A program made the translations under genes and the position numbers. A stretch of DNA of 64,000 bases from Candidatus Fraserbacteria bacterium (GTDB lineage: Bacteria > Bipolaricaulota > Bipolaricaulia > RBG-16-55-9 > JAJCYT01): the NCBI GenBank assembly GCA_029262795.1, contig JAJCYT010000028.1, positions 219,345-283,344 of the forward strand, written 5' to 3'. Under the pieces are notes generated by a model. That model saw only the letters and a program-made list of their open reading frames with translations, was not told the DNA's origin and ran no database searches. Shown piece by piece: positions 35,528 to 43,990 of the stretch (position 1 is the stretch's first letter; each line of letters begins with the position of its first letter).

Positions 35528-36574
35528 TTAAGGGCAGACGGCCACACCACGTCGGAAGATGGGAGATGTATCTGAAACAATTAAACCACCCTGGGGGTCG
35601 TAGATGTACAATCCGCCGTTCACGTTTCTCCCTCTAAACCTTAAATTGGTCACATAAACCAAGCCATCTGATCCCACTGCTATTTGATTGGGACTACTTA
35701 ACTCGACAAACACGCCAATGAAGTTTCCCTGTGCATCATAGTGCAAGATTTTGTCATTGGCAAAATCAGTGATCAGGATGGTGCCATCAGGGGTCAGGGC
35801 CAAACCGGAGGGTTTAAATGGGCGTTGGGTATCTGCATCGTTAAAAGGTGCAACAAATGTGGTGGTGGAATTGTAACCCGGGCCCACCGCACGCAACACA
35901 CGCCCACCTGGCGCCATTTCAACCGGTGCATCAATAATAAGCAAATCACCATTGGGTAAAAAATCCATGGGACGAACACTGTTGCTGGTGCCTTTTCTTG
36001 GCGGCGAGAATAAGTTGGGGGGTAGAATTTGCTCTGGCGGGTTGAAGTTGGTGGTGGATTGTGTTGCTCCGCGAATACGCCAGACGCCCTGAGTTGGTTT
36101 GTTGTCTTTGGAGGTACTGCCAATAAACAAATCACCATTGGGGCCAAGTGCAAGCGAGCTGGGCAACAAAGTGGCATCGTCCCATTCCACAATGTAATTG
36201 GGTGCGCTGCCGTTGGTTTTTACGCGGGCCACACGATGAAAATTATCCTCGGGGACTTCTACAATCCGCCCAGGTTGGTGGATCAGGATGGAGGCCGCAG
36301 CTCCCACGCTTTGTGGCGCGAATGTTTCGGTAAAGTACAAATCACCATTGGGCGAGCAAATTACAGTTTCAGGAAAACTCAGTCGATCGACGGTGGTGGC
36401 GTACAAACTTAAATTCAGATCAATCGGTGTAAGAATTGCCCCTTTAGAGGCGTCACCCATTTCGGTGAGATAAACAGTGCCTTGACCCGGAGTTGGCTGA
36501 TACACAGCCTCTACCGCCGAGCCAAAGTAGAGGCTTAGAGACAAACAAAATAGCAGGATCGCTGGTCGCTTCAT
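35528..36574 (-). CDS. Exported beta-propeller (NHL/SMP-30-like), paralogue 1
   Basis: About 348 residues. A signal peptide (MKRPAILLFCLSLSLYFGSA) leads to a six-bladed-propeller-like body with repeated blade motifs ending in NGDLYF, NGDLFIG, NGDLLII, DGTILITD and DGLVYVT. A cysteine in FPETVICSPNGDLY near the N terminus and one in RGVAVCP at the very end could close the ring by a disulfide. The same architecture and end are found in the exported protein at 51.4-52.5 kb (VCAPF and ICS), so the two are paralogues. No catalytic family was recognised; a binding or lactonase-like role is possible. The ATG 36574 is preceded by AGGGAA. Confidence 0.75.
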   Translation of the reverse strand: MKRPAILLFCLSLSLYFGSAVEAVYQPTPGQGTVYLTEMGDASKGAILTPIDLNLSLYATTVDRLSFPETVICSPNGDLYFTETFAPQSVGAAASILIHQPGRIVEVPEDNFHRVARVKTNGSAPNYIVEWDDATLLPSSLALGPNGDLFIGSTSKDNKPTQGVWRIRGATQSTTNFNPPEQILPPNLFSPPRKGTSNSVRPMDFLPNGDLLIIDAPVEMAPGGRVLRAVGPGYNSTTTFVAPFNDADTQRPFKPSGLALTPDGTILITDFANDKILHYDAQGNFIGVFVELSSPNQIAVGSDGLVYVTNLRFRGRNVNGGLYIYDPQGGLIVSDTSPIFRRGVAVCP

Positions 36575-36778
36575 TGACACTTCCCTATTCCTTATGGTGA
36601 AGTGGTGCTATGGTCCCAAAAGAGTTCGGATCTGCTCCATCATCATTTTTACTACATTTAACTTAGTCAATATTAGATGAAGATCACACCATAGATCAAT
36701 GAAACTCTGCTGAAAATAAGATGGAAATAAGATGGAAACAATTATATAGACTTGGTTTCAGGAAGTTGGAAATATTTT
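36575..36778. other. AT-rich spacer, nothing identified
   Basis: About 200 bases between the propeller gene start and the end of the ParA-partner gene, both on the minus strand. It must contain the propeller promoter and perhaps the end of the parA operon. I see no hairpin, RNA gene or repeat. Confidence 0.3.
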
Positions 36779-37093
36779 TTAACGCACGGAATTTGTGCTG
36801 TTAAGTGCTTCCAACATGCGGTCTTTGAGCATGTCTTCCGATTCAATTCCTTCTGCATTGATGTCCAGTTCAGCAAAAATCGAAAGCAAACAACGTACCA
36901 CCATTGAATTGTTGACTTCACGATAGTGTCGCTTGCCTTGCCACACAAAAGATTCAAGCGCTTCGCGTTGGCTGGGGCGAATCATATAGATGGTTTTTTC
37001 AGCGCGCTCGGCTTCGATCAGCGTTTTAACATCCTCAAATTCGACACTCTGATTAAAAATTTCAGAGCCTTTCCCTAATTTGCCTTTTGACAT
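36779..37093 (-). CDS. Small ParA-partner protein, probable ribbon-helix-helix DNA-binding
   Basis: 104 residues, no named family recognised. Its start overlaps the parA end by 19 bases, which marks it as the functional partner. The middle, KTIYMIRPSQREALESFVWQ followed by REVNNSMVVRCLLSIFAEL, fits a ribbon-helix-helix pattern: a short strand, helix A, then a polar turn and helix B. Ribbon-helix-helix partners of ParA bind centromere-like sites in some plasmids (ParG and ParR-like types). The C-terminal region is acidic. The combination predicts a ParA-based positioning or segregation pair unlike standard chromosomal ParAB, which uses a ParB CTPase. Confidence 0.65.
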   Translation of the reverse strand: MSKGKLGKGSEIFNQSVEFEDVKTLIEAERAEKTIYMIRPSQREALESFVWQGKRHYREVNNSMVVRCLLSIFAELDINAEGIESEDMLKDRMLEALNSTNSVR

Positions 37094-37842
37094 AAGCGAA
37101 TGACCTCCTTGGCGAGTTGGTTGTAGCAGGTTGCCCCAATGCTGCTTGGATCGTAATCGAAAATATGTTGCCCAAAGCTGGGGGCTTCTTCCAGTTTGAC
37201 GTTGATACGAATTTCGGTTTTGAACACCAGCTTTTTGAAGTGCTGGCGAATCAGATCAATTGACTGAGCTGTGATCCCTTTGCGCTGATCAACGACTGTG
37301 ATAAGCACACCGAGTAGTTTTGCATGCGTTTTTTTCGCTTGACGCATGGCATCGATGTCAGCACGGAATCGCCCTAATCCTTCCAATGAAAGATAATCGG
37401 CGTTGACTGGCACAATCACATCATCAGCAGCAGCAATCGCATTTTCCGACAAAGCATACACGGAGGGCGGGCAATCAATTAGAATGTAATCGTAATTGCC
37501 TTTTACATCGTCAAGTCGATATGAAAGTTGGGTGTGTGATTCAGGCATGGCAGAAATGGCTTGAGCGCCCTGGGCCAGCCGCGGGTGTGCAGGAGCAATA
37601 TGCAGCTTTTCAGAAATCGGTTGAATGATGGCTGAGAAAGTGCGTCGCCCCAACATGGCTTCATTGACGGATGACTCTAAACTGTTGGGCTGAATCCCCA
37701 GGTGAAGTGTGGCATTGGCCTGTGGGTCGAAATCGACCAGTAACACGCGGTTGCAGTTTTTCTCCAAAGCTGCTGCCAGATTGACTGTGGTGGTGGTTTT
37801 ACCAACACCACCTTTTTGATTGGAAATTGCTATCACACGCAC
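37075..37842 (-). CDS. parA: ParA/Soj-family ATPase
   Basis: 255 residues. The deviant Walker A KGGVGKTTTTVNLAAAL starts at residue 9, switch I DFDPQANATLHLGIQ follows, and Walker B is YDYILIDCPPSVYALSENAI. This is the Soj/ParA group without an N-terminal DNA-binding domain. Such ATPases move DNA or protein cargo across the nucleoid. The start is GTG 37842 behind GGTGAT. The partner gene overlaps its end. It is not near an origin marker such as dnaA or gidA here, and no ParB is present, so it may position something other than the chromosome. Confidence 0.9.
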   Translation of the reverse strand: MRVIAISNQKGGVGKTTTTVNLAAALEKNCNRVLLVDFDPQANATLHLGIQPNSLESSVNEAMLGRRTFSAIIQPISEKLHIAPAHPRLAQGAQAISAMPESHTQLSYRLDDVKGNYDYILIDCPPSVYALSENAIAAADDVIVPVNADYLSLEGLGRFRADIDAMRQAKKTHAKLLGVLITVVDQRKGITAQSIDLIRQHFKKLVFKTEIRINVKLEEAPSFGQHIFDYDPSSIGATCYNQLAKEVIRLCQKAN

Positions 37843-37949
37843 TCAGATCACCATACTCCTATCACGCTATAGTTAAAGACATATTGAATGTGATGTGGGT
37901 AACAGCGAAGGACATCTGGCACTCAGCAGCAGGATGTTTGACTGGAGGT

Positions 37950-37997
37950 TTAAATGGTGTGTAATCGTAAAAAATTAAACGATCACACACCATTTAA
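37950..37997. repeat. Long near-perfect inverted repeat between ilvD and parA
   Basis: A 19-base arm beginning TTAAATGGTGTGT (37950-37968) and its reverse complement ACGATCACACACCATTTAA (37979-37997) match except at one position, around a 10-base AT-only loop. It ends 6 bases before the ilvD stop and 108 bases before the parA start on the same strand. It may terminate ilvD transcription, or be the DNA site for the parA partner. The absence of a T run after the stem and the long symmetric DNA arms leave both possible. Confidence 0.6.
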
Positions 37998-38003
37998 GAA
38001 ATG

Positions 38004-39701
38004 TTATAGATTTAAATCTGCATCAGTTATAGCGCCTAAAGAAGCTGAGTTGACCAGCTTGGCATATTTGGCCAATACTCCTTTTTGATAGCGTGCTTTG
38101 GGTGGCGTCCATTGGGCCATACGAGCATCAATCTCAGTTTGATCCAAGTTTAGATTGACGGCCTTTTGCTCAGCATCAATGGTGATAGAGTCACCGTCCT
38201 GAACAATTGCGAGTAAACCGCCTTCCTGTGCTTCCGGTGTGATATGGCCAACCACAAAACCGTGGCTGCCACCAGAGAAGCGGCCATCAGTGATTAAAGC
38301 CACATCTGAGCCTAAGCCTTTACCCATTACAGCAGAGGTTGGCGCGAGCATTTCGCGCATGCCTGGGCCACCTTTAGGGCCTTCATAGCGTATCACAATC
38401 ACATCGCCGGCTTTGACGGTGTCGTCCAAAATTCTTTTTAATGCTTCTTCTTCGGATTCAAACACTCTGGCACTGCCGGTAAAGCTGAGACCTTCTTTGC
38501 CAGAAATTTTGGCAACGGCACCGGTGGAAGCGAGGTTTCCATAAAGAATAACCAAGTGCCCATCTTCTTTGATAGGCTGATCGAGTGGTTGAATGATCTT
38601 TTGGTCTTCAGGATAAGGAGTAACATCGGCCAAATTTTCCGCCACCGTTTTGCCAGTGACAGTGAGACAATCACCGTGAAGTAAGCCTGCATCCAGCATG
38701 ATTTTCATCAGTGGTGTCAGACCACCAATGTTGACCAAGTCAGCCATCACGTATTTACCACTTGGTTTGAGGTCGGCAAGGACAGGTGTTTTTGCACCGA
38801 TGCGGGTGAAGTCGTCGAGTGTTAATTCAACGCCGACAGTATAAGCCATCCCAATTAAGTGAAGAACAGCATTGGTGGAGCCACCTAAAGCGGTGACCAC
38901 GGCAATTGCATTTTCAAATGCCTTCTTGGTCATGATGTCGCTGGGGCGGATGCCTTGCTCAATCAGCTTTAGCACAGCAGTGCCGGCAGATTGGCAATCC
39001 ACTTTCTTTTCATCTGATATGGCTGCTTGTGCAGAACTGTTAGGCAGACTCATGCCCAGGGCCTCAATCGCAGAAGCCATTGTGTTGGCGGTGTACATTC
39101 CTCCACAAGAGCCTGGACCAGGGATGGCGTTGGCTTCAATGGCATAGAGGCGATCATCATCAATATTGCCAGCTGAATGAGCACCAACGGCTTCAAACAC
39201 AGACACAATGTCGATATCCGCATCCTGAAGTTTTCCAGGCAAAATGGTACCGCCGTAAACAAACACAGAAGGTCGATTCAAACGTGCCAATCCCATCAAG
39301 CAGCCTGGCATGTTTTTATCACAACCACCAACGGCAACGATGCCATCAAAACCTTCACAGCCGGCCACCGTTTCGATGGAATCGGCAATCACTTCGCGCG
39401 AAACCAGAGAATATTTCATCCCTTCGGTGCCCATTGAAATACCATCAGAAATGGTAATTGTATTAAACACCACAGCTTTGCCGTTTGCGCCATTGACGCC
39501 TGTGATCACCTCATCGGCTAATTTGTCAATATGCATGTTGCACGGGGTGACCATGCTCCAGGTGGATGCCACGCCGATTTGGTTTTTCTTGAAATCTTCA
39601 TCGCCAAAGCCCACGGCTCGCAACATTGAACGGCTAGGCGCACGCTCCGCACCATCAGTGACGATGGCTGAGTGGGTGCGGCTTAAATCTTTTTGATTCA
39701 T
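38004..39701 (-). CDS. ilvD: Dihydroxy-acid dehydratase
   Basis: 565 residues. Third step of valine/isoleucine synthesis. The cluster cysteines lie in [35 protein letters not shown] and [20 protein letters not shown]. The C-terminal segments [40 protein letters not shown] and [18 protein letters not shown] are characteristic. Complete and of normal length. It stands apart from other branched-chain genes; the gene upstream on the same strand encodes a small membrane protein. Confidence 0.97.
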   Translation of the reverse strand: MNQKDLSRTHSAIVTDGAERAPSRSMLRAVGFGDEDFKKNQIGVASTWSMVTPCNMHIDKLADEVITGVNGANGKAVVFNTITISDGISMGTEGMKYSLVSREVIADSIETVAGCEGFDGIVAVGGCDKNMPGCLMGLARLNRPSVFVYGGTILPGKLQDADIDIVSVFEAVGAHSAGNIDDDRLYAIEANAIPGPGSCGGMYTANTMASAIEALGMSLPNSSAQAAISDEKKVDCQSAGTAVLKLIEQGIRPSDIMTKKAFENAIAVVTALGGSTNAVLHLIGMAYTVGVELTLDDFTRIGAKTPVLADLKPSGKYVMADLVNIGGLTPLMKIMLDAGLLHGDCLTVTGKTVAENLADVTPYPEDQKIIQPLDQPIKEDGHLVILYGNLASTGAVAKISGKEGLSFTGSARVFESEEEALKRILDDTVKAGDVIVIRYEGPKGGPGMREMLAPTSAVMGKGLGSDVALITDGRFSGGSHGFVVGHITPEAQEGGLLAIVQDGDSITIDAEQKAVNLNLDQTEIDARMAQWTPPKARYQKGVLAKYAKLVNSASLGAITDADLNL

Positions 39702-39827
39702 CCCTTGCCTCCATCGTTAAATCCAAGAAAATAATCTGTCCAGAAAGACTAACATGGATTTGATCTATGTCAAGGATTTTTTAGAAAACTGTTCATTAAG
39801 GAAATTTTACAGAAGACTGAAATGGAG

Positions 39828-39886
39828 TGCAGCGTTACGCTAAAGAATAAAGCCCCACATCTTTAATCTTTTTCGGTAACGCTGCA
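39828..39886. repeat. Inverted repeat upstream of ilvD
   Basis: TGCAGCGTTAC (39828-39838) pairs perfectly with GTAACGCTGCA (39876-39886). Inside lies a second pair, TAAAGA and TCTTTA, giving a two-part hairpin around AAGCCCCAC. It sits between the stop of the small membrane-protein gene and the ilvD start, both on the minus strand, so it may end that message or form the ilvD leader. No leader peptide rich in branched-chain residues was seen. Confidence 0.45.
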
Positions 39887-39923
39887 TTGCAGGGTAGGGT
39901 GTGTTTTTAGTGGCTGCTTGAGA

Positions 39924-40178
39924 TTATCTCATCAGCCAAAGTTTGGCTCCAGAGTCAATGGCGCTGAGCGGTGACTGTTGCATAAACATATAGATAACAC
40001 CCACTTCAAGTAGCATGAGAATGAAAACTGTCAGCCATTTTGGACTTGCTGGGTGCTCAAGTGGAAGTTTGTTTAACGGTTTTTTCTTGGCCTGAATGTA
40101 ATGTCTGGTGCCACTTTGATAACTTTGGGAAAATGCATGATCTCGCCTCTGTGACAGTCTTTCGTGGATGTTCATCAT
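39924..40178 (-). CDS. Small single-helix membrane protein, unknown function
   Basis: 83-84 residues, not recognised. A basic, Gln/Ser-rich cytoplasmic N terminus (about 45 residues with RRDHAFSQSYQSGTRHY) precedes a single membrane helix (KWLTVFILMLLEVGVIYMFM) and a short tail ending AKLWLMR. Two adjacent ATG codons (40178 and 40175) compete and neither has a ribosome site. The coding potential rests on the clear helix and on the gene filling the space between thioesterase and ilvD; a spurious frame cannot be fully excluded. Confidence 0.5.
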   Translation of the reverse strand: MMNIHERLSQRRDHAFSQSYQSGTRHYIQAKKKPLNKLPLEHPASPKWLTVFILMLLEVGVIYMFMQQSPLSAIDSGAKLWLMR

Positions 40179-40209
40179 AAATTGAGTCTAATTGGCGATG
40201 TCTTAACCT

Positions 40210-40221
40210 CCGATTAATCGG
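40210..40221. promoter_or_regulatory. 12-bp palindrome upstream of small membrane-protein gene
   Basis: CCGATTAATCGG is a perfect palindrome 32 bases upstream of the start of the minus-strand gene at 40178; part of it repeats as CGATTAA directly beside it. It could be an operator. The protein that would bind is unknown. Confidence 0.3.
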
Positions 40222-40327
40222 CGATTAAAATTTATTCATTAAAAAGTTTTCATTAAAATGGTTTTGGCTGATCTGCACAGAAGAAGTGAATGTTTAAGGA
40301 AAGAAAAGGTTTATTAAAAAATCTAGA

Positions 40328-40756
40328 TTAGCGCCCCTCAGCTTTTTCTCCCGATAGTGTCATGCAGGTGCTGACTGCAAAGGCGACCAGGCTGCCTTGT
40401 TCGTCCGTGACATGGCATTCCACAATACCAATGGTTTTGCCGCGTTTGATGAGTTTGCCAGTGGCTGTAAGTGTGCCTGTCCACACAGGTTTGAGATAAT
40501 TATTTTTCAATTCCAAAGTGGTGAAGCTTTCATCATCGGCCAAAGTGCTGGCATAGGCCATACCCATCGCAGAATCTGCCACACTGACGATGATGCCGCC
40601 GTGCAATGTCCCCATTGGATTTGAGAATCGCTTGTCCACTTCAATTTGAAACACCGCTTCGCCCTCTTTAATCGACGTCATTTTCATATTGAGTAATTTT
40701 CCGATAGGGGGCGTTGGAAATTCTCCAGCTTCAAACCATTTTACATAGCGATTCAA
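40328..40756 (-). CDS. PaaI-family hotdog thioesterase
   Basis: 142 residues from TTG 40756, fixed by AAAGGA five bases before it; the longer open frame upstream overlaps the ACT gene. FSNPMGTLHGGIIVSVADSA carries the family HGG motif, followed by SFTTLELKNNYLKPVWTGTL and IGIVECHVTDEQGSLVAFA, the standard hotdog fold. It hydrolyses an acyl- or aryl-CoA thioester; the substrate is not identifiable. The start lies 11 bases after the stop of the ACT gene, so the two are co-transcribed. Confidence 0.88.
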   Translation of the reverse strand: MNRYVKWFEAGEFPTPPIGKLLNMKMTSIKEGEAVFQIEVDKRFSNPMGTLHGGIIVSVADSAMGMAYASTLADDESFTTLELKNNYLKPVWTGTLTATGKLIKRGKTIGIVECHVTDEQGSLVAFAVSTCMTLSGEKAEGR

Positions 40757-40767
40757 ATCAATCCTTT

Positions 40768-41157
40768 CTAACGCTGAATTTGATGACCAAATTGCGTTAA
40801 TGCCGTGATCGTTGCTTCCAATTCGTTTTGTTTGATCATGATATAATCCGTGTCGAAAGAGGAGATTGCAAAGATTGAAATGTTTGCTTTTGTCAGTGGC
40901 TTTGTCAACGAATGAAGAACACCTGTAAGGGAAAAATCCAGTGGGCCCTGCACTTTGAGGCAGGCCCAACCAGGTTCTGTTTGAAAACCTTTGGGGATAT
41001 CAGCTGTGCTACACACAATAGATAATTCATCCTGCGTGCGTGTTACAGAGAAAAACGTGCTTTGAAATGCCCATTCTGGAATAGAAGCATCCGGCTGAAG
41101 CCGACACACTGCCAGTTCAATGTTTAAGACAGAAAGCGTCAAAGACGGTTGTGTCAT
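40768..41157 (-). CDS. ACT-domain protein
   Basis: 129 residues made of two ACT-like halves: an N-terminal one (residues 5-60, LTLSVLNIELAVCRLQPDAS, then ELSIVCSTADIP) and a C-terminal canonical one (about 68-128, GPLDFSLTGVLHSLTKPLTK with ANISIFAISSFDTDYIMI). This matches the stand-alone ACT proteins related to the regulatory domain of aspartate kinase. It probably binds an amino acid and signals to another protein. It lies 5 bases after the stop of the exported PKD protein and upstream of the thioesterase, so it may be read through from the surface-protein operon. Confidence 0.82.
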   Translation of the reverse strand: MTQPSLTLSVLNIELAVCRLQPDASIPEWAFQSTFFSVTRTQDELSIVCSTADIPKGFQTEPGWACLKVQGPLDFSLTGVLHSLTKPLTKANISIFAISSFDTDYIMIKQNELEATITALTQFGHQIQR

Positions 41158-41162
41158 CGAAA

Positions 41163-41894
41163 TTAGCGAACTTCAATCCCCGCTAGGCTGAACACTGGCA
41201 AATTGAATCGATCTGGTGAGAAGCTGCTGGCAGCACCTTCAACAGCATATGCGCCGCGTGGGGTGATGCTGGGAACGGAAATTTCATAAATGACGCTGAC
41301 CTGCTGGCCTGCGCTGAACGACTGGGCCCAAAGCCATTGCATTTCGTCACCGGAACGTTTGAAAATGCCGTTTCCATCATCAACTGGACGTGTACGCCAG
41401 CCAACAGGTACCACCTCGGTGAGACCCAGGCCACTGGCATCCTGATTCAGTTGGATGTTCACTGTGACAAAAATGCTGCCACCGGCCAACACTTGGTTGG
41501 CATCCAGTGAAGATTCAAACGTGCGGCGAGCAATCACAGCGGCGGAGGCAATATCAACGTTTTGAGTAAATGAATCGCGACCGCCGGCGTTGTCATTGAC
41601 AAAAAGTGTGACATCAAATGTACCGCTTTGATCAAAGAAATTGCGGACTTGTGGCTGATTGCTGCTGGCATCAATGGTGCCATCGCTGTTGAAATCCCAC
41701 TCATACAAGACAATCGGTGCGTCAGATGCTTGTGACAGGTTGGCATCCAAGACAACCACATCATTGACAGTGGGGTCAAAAGGCAGCACAGAAAAATCGG
41801 CCGTGGGTGGGGCGCTATCTGATGCAAACACCAGTGCTGGCAAACTCAATAACAAGGCAAACAAAAACGATTTAGAAAAGCGGCTCCCGGACAT
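41163..41894 (-). CDS. Exported PKD-domain protein with one M module
   Basis: 243 residues. The signal peptide (about 1-24) ends LVFA. Residues about 29-115 form a PKD domain with LYEWDFNSDGTIDASSN and FDVTLFVNDNAGGRDSF. Residues about 120-240 form the M module described for the two genes upstream: ARRTFESS, GLGLTEVVPVGWRTRPVDDG, then GIFKRSGDEMQWLW and VIYEISVP. It ends SLAGIEVR without the D module. It is third in a set with the vWA and double-M proteins (gap 22 bases), with AAGGTT before the ATG. The M module resembles NEW3/DUF11-type beta sandwiches; the likely location is the cell surface. Confidence 0.8.
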   Translation of the reverse strand: MSGSRFSKSFLFALLLSLPALVFASDSAPPTADFSVLPFDPTVNDVVVLDANLSQASDAPIVLYEWDFNSDGTIDASSNQPQVRNFFDQSGTFDVTLFVNDNAGGRDSFTQNVDIASAAVIARRTFESSLDANQVLAGGSIFVTVNIQLNQDASGLGLTEVVPVGWRTRPVDDGNGIFKRSGDEMQWLWAQSFSAGQQVSVIYEISVPSITPRGAYAVEGAASSFSPDRFNLPVFSLAGIEVR

Positions 41895-41916
41895 AGCAAC
41901 CTTCTTTCACAAATAA

Positions 41917-43908
41917 TTAGTTTTCGTTGTTTTCAATGGTTCCTGGAAGGGGATCCGTGATCGGCGTGTCGGTGAGCCAGTAGGCGATAATGGCCTGAAT
42001 CTCGGTAAAACCAATGCGGCGACCGCCTGTGTACTGGACAACTTCGTTGTTCAGCCACCAGCCAATGGCCACTTGTACCTGTTCAAAAGTAATGCGATTG
42101 GACAAAGACAAGTCCAAATCACCAATATCATCGTTGCCCTGAGGATCCCAACGGGAGATCACTTCCACAATAGAAAGGCTTTCCTGAACTTCCAGCTGGC
42201 CGTCACCAATGGTGCGAATTTCAATACTTGGTGAGGCACTTGCAACCACACCATTAAAGGTGAAAATGCCAGGCAGCTCGCCACCAGGGATAATTACTTC
42301 GTAGCTGATGGTGAATTGATCACCTGGATTGAATACCTCTAAAAACACCCACTGTAACTCTCTTGGGCTGGCTGTCTGTTTAAAGCTGGCAGCGCCGTGG
42401 TTGATGGGGTTTACAATCCAATCTTCAGGAATGTTTTGATTGATACTTTCGGTCACACCCATCCCATTGAGGGGGGTGTTGATTTCAATATCCAAGTGAA
42501 CCATAAACATCTGACCAGCCAAGGTCATGTCCTTAGACAGGAAAGTGTCGATGGTGCGCACAATGTTAATGCGCTTGGTTTCGACGACCAGCGTTTTGGA
42601 AAGGCTTTGTGTTTCACCACGGTTGTCGGTGACAGTGAGTGTTACTTCAAACGTGCCGTCTTCCACATAGCGATGAGATGGGCTTTCCATCACGGAAGAA
42701 TTGCCATCGCCAAAGGTCCAGAAATATTCGACGATGTCGCCGTCTGGATCGAATGAATGGTTTGTAAATACAGTATCAGTGCTGGTATTAGGTACTTCAG
42801 GCATATAGCTGAAATCCACCACGGTGGGGGCGTTGGGTGGCAAAGGCGGCAACACGTTTAGTTGCAAAATTGGCAATGATTCAGTTTGGCGTGCGCCACG
42901 GAAATCGTCATAAGTAACTTCAGAAGGCGAGGTGTTGACCACCGTGTTGCCTTCCTGTGTGGCACTGATGGTGTAGCTGGTTACCCAGGATTCGCCACCG
43001 CGAAGGCGGTCGATCTGCCATTCAAGGCGTGTGCCTAAGAAAGGATCGGCACTGATGAATGTGGGTGGATTGGCCAAGGCTTGTTCAAACACAATGCCAG
43101 GGGCCAGGGTTTCGATCACGGTGATGTTTTCCGCTGCGATAGTAAAGTCTGTGCGGGCCATCACTTCATCGACAACCACCAAGTTAAATTCTCTAAAGAA
43201 AGATCCACCGGAAATTTCTGCCACATCACGCAACAGATTTTCATCGGGATTACGCCCTATGCCAATGGACATGATTTGAATCCCATTGTCGGCGGCACGT
43301 TGTGCCTGCAAACGTGGATCTCGACCTGCATTTGCTCGGCCATCAGTAATGAGTACGGACACCCAAACAGCATCTTCACGGCCACGCTGCAAGAAATACT
43401 GGGTCGCTTCAAACAAACCATCACCCACAGCAGTTTTGCCGATGTTGCGCAAGTCTTCTAATCCTCTGCGGAACAATTGAGGTGATGAGGTGAAGTCCAC
43501 ATCTACTGTGGCATCTTCAGCAAACGATACCAGGGCAATGCGGCCGTTTTCAGGTAAGGATTCCAGGAACATTTCGCTGATTTCACGCACATAAGGAATG
43601 TCAGTGGTGGCGGATCGATCAATCACCAAAATAAGATCCAGGGCCACTTCATCCACAGTGGGTGCAGCCAAAGACAGGGTGACTTGTGTGGTTTCAGGGC
43701 GGCCCTCACCATTGCTGATGGCAATGGTGTTGTTTTCGAGTTGATGAAATACACTCAAACCGGAACTGGGCTGGGACAAAGCAGTAACCGCAAATAACCC
43801 TATGGTAACCAAGGCCAATAATAGCGTTTTAACATGAACCAACTGGATCAACCCCCTTCGACTGCGACGGGCATTCGTTTCAATGTGGTTGTGATTTTTT
43901 TTCCTCAT
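41917..43908 (-). CDS. Exported vWA-PKD protein with M and D modules
   Basis: 663 residues. A basic N terminus and one helix (LLLALVTIGLFAVTALSQ) form a long signal peptide. A von Willebrand A domain (about 90-265) has LDLILVIDRSATTDIPYV: the metal site reads DRSAT where DxSxS is usual, while the Thr in NIGKTAVGDGLFEA and the Asp in SVLITDGRANAGRDP are kept. A beta region follows, then a PKD domain (VEYFWTFGDGNSSVMESPSH), an M module (GMGVTESINQNIPEDWIVNP; LQWVFLEVFNPGDQF) and the C-terminal D module with helices ITFEQVQVAIGWWLNN and IGFTEIQAIIAYWLTDTPI. A surface adhesin or assembly factor is likely. It is second in the three-gene set. Confidence 0.82.
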   Translation of the reverse strand: MRKKNHNHIETNARRSRRGLIQLVHVKTLLLALVTIGLFAVTALSQPSSGLSVFHQLENNTIAISNGEGRPETTQVTLSLAAPTVDEVALDLILVIDRSATTDIPYVREISEMFLESLPENGRIALVSFAEDATVDVDFTSSPQLFRRGLEDLRNIGKTAVGDGLFEATQYFLQRGREDAVWVSVLITDGRANAGRDPRLQAQRAADNGIQIMSIGIGRNPDENLLRDVAEISGGSFFREFNLVVVDEVMARTDFTIAAENITVIETLAPGIVFEQALANPPTFISADPFLGTRLEWQIDRLRGGESWVTSYTISATQEGNTVVNTSPSEVTYDDFRGARQTESLPILQLNVLPPLPPNAPTVVDFSYMPEVPNTSTDTVFTNHSFDPDGDIVEYFWTFGDGNSSVMESPSHRYVEDGTFEVTLTVTDNRGETQSLSKTLVVETKRINIVRTIDTFLSKDMTLAGQMFMVHLDIEINTPLNGMGVTESINQNIPEDWIVNPINHGAASFKQTASPRELQWVFLEVFNPGDQFTISYEVIIPGGELPGIFTFNGVVASASPSIEIRTIGDGQLEVQESLSIVEVISRWDPQGNDDIGDLDLSLSNRITFEQVQVAIGWWLNNEVVQYTGGRRIGFTEIQAIIAYWLTDTPITDPLPGTIENNEN

Positions 43909-43990
43909 CATAGCTCCATCATGTCACTGAAACAAACCACATCACTGACGAACGGCCCTCCTTGACCGAACTCCAGGTGGTGGTTTTCGG

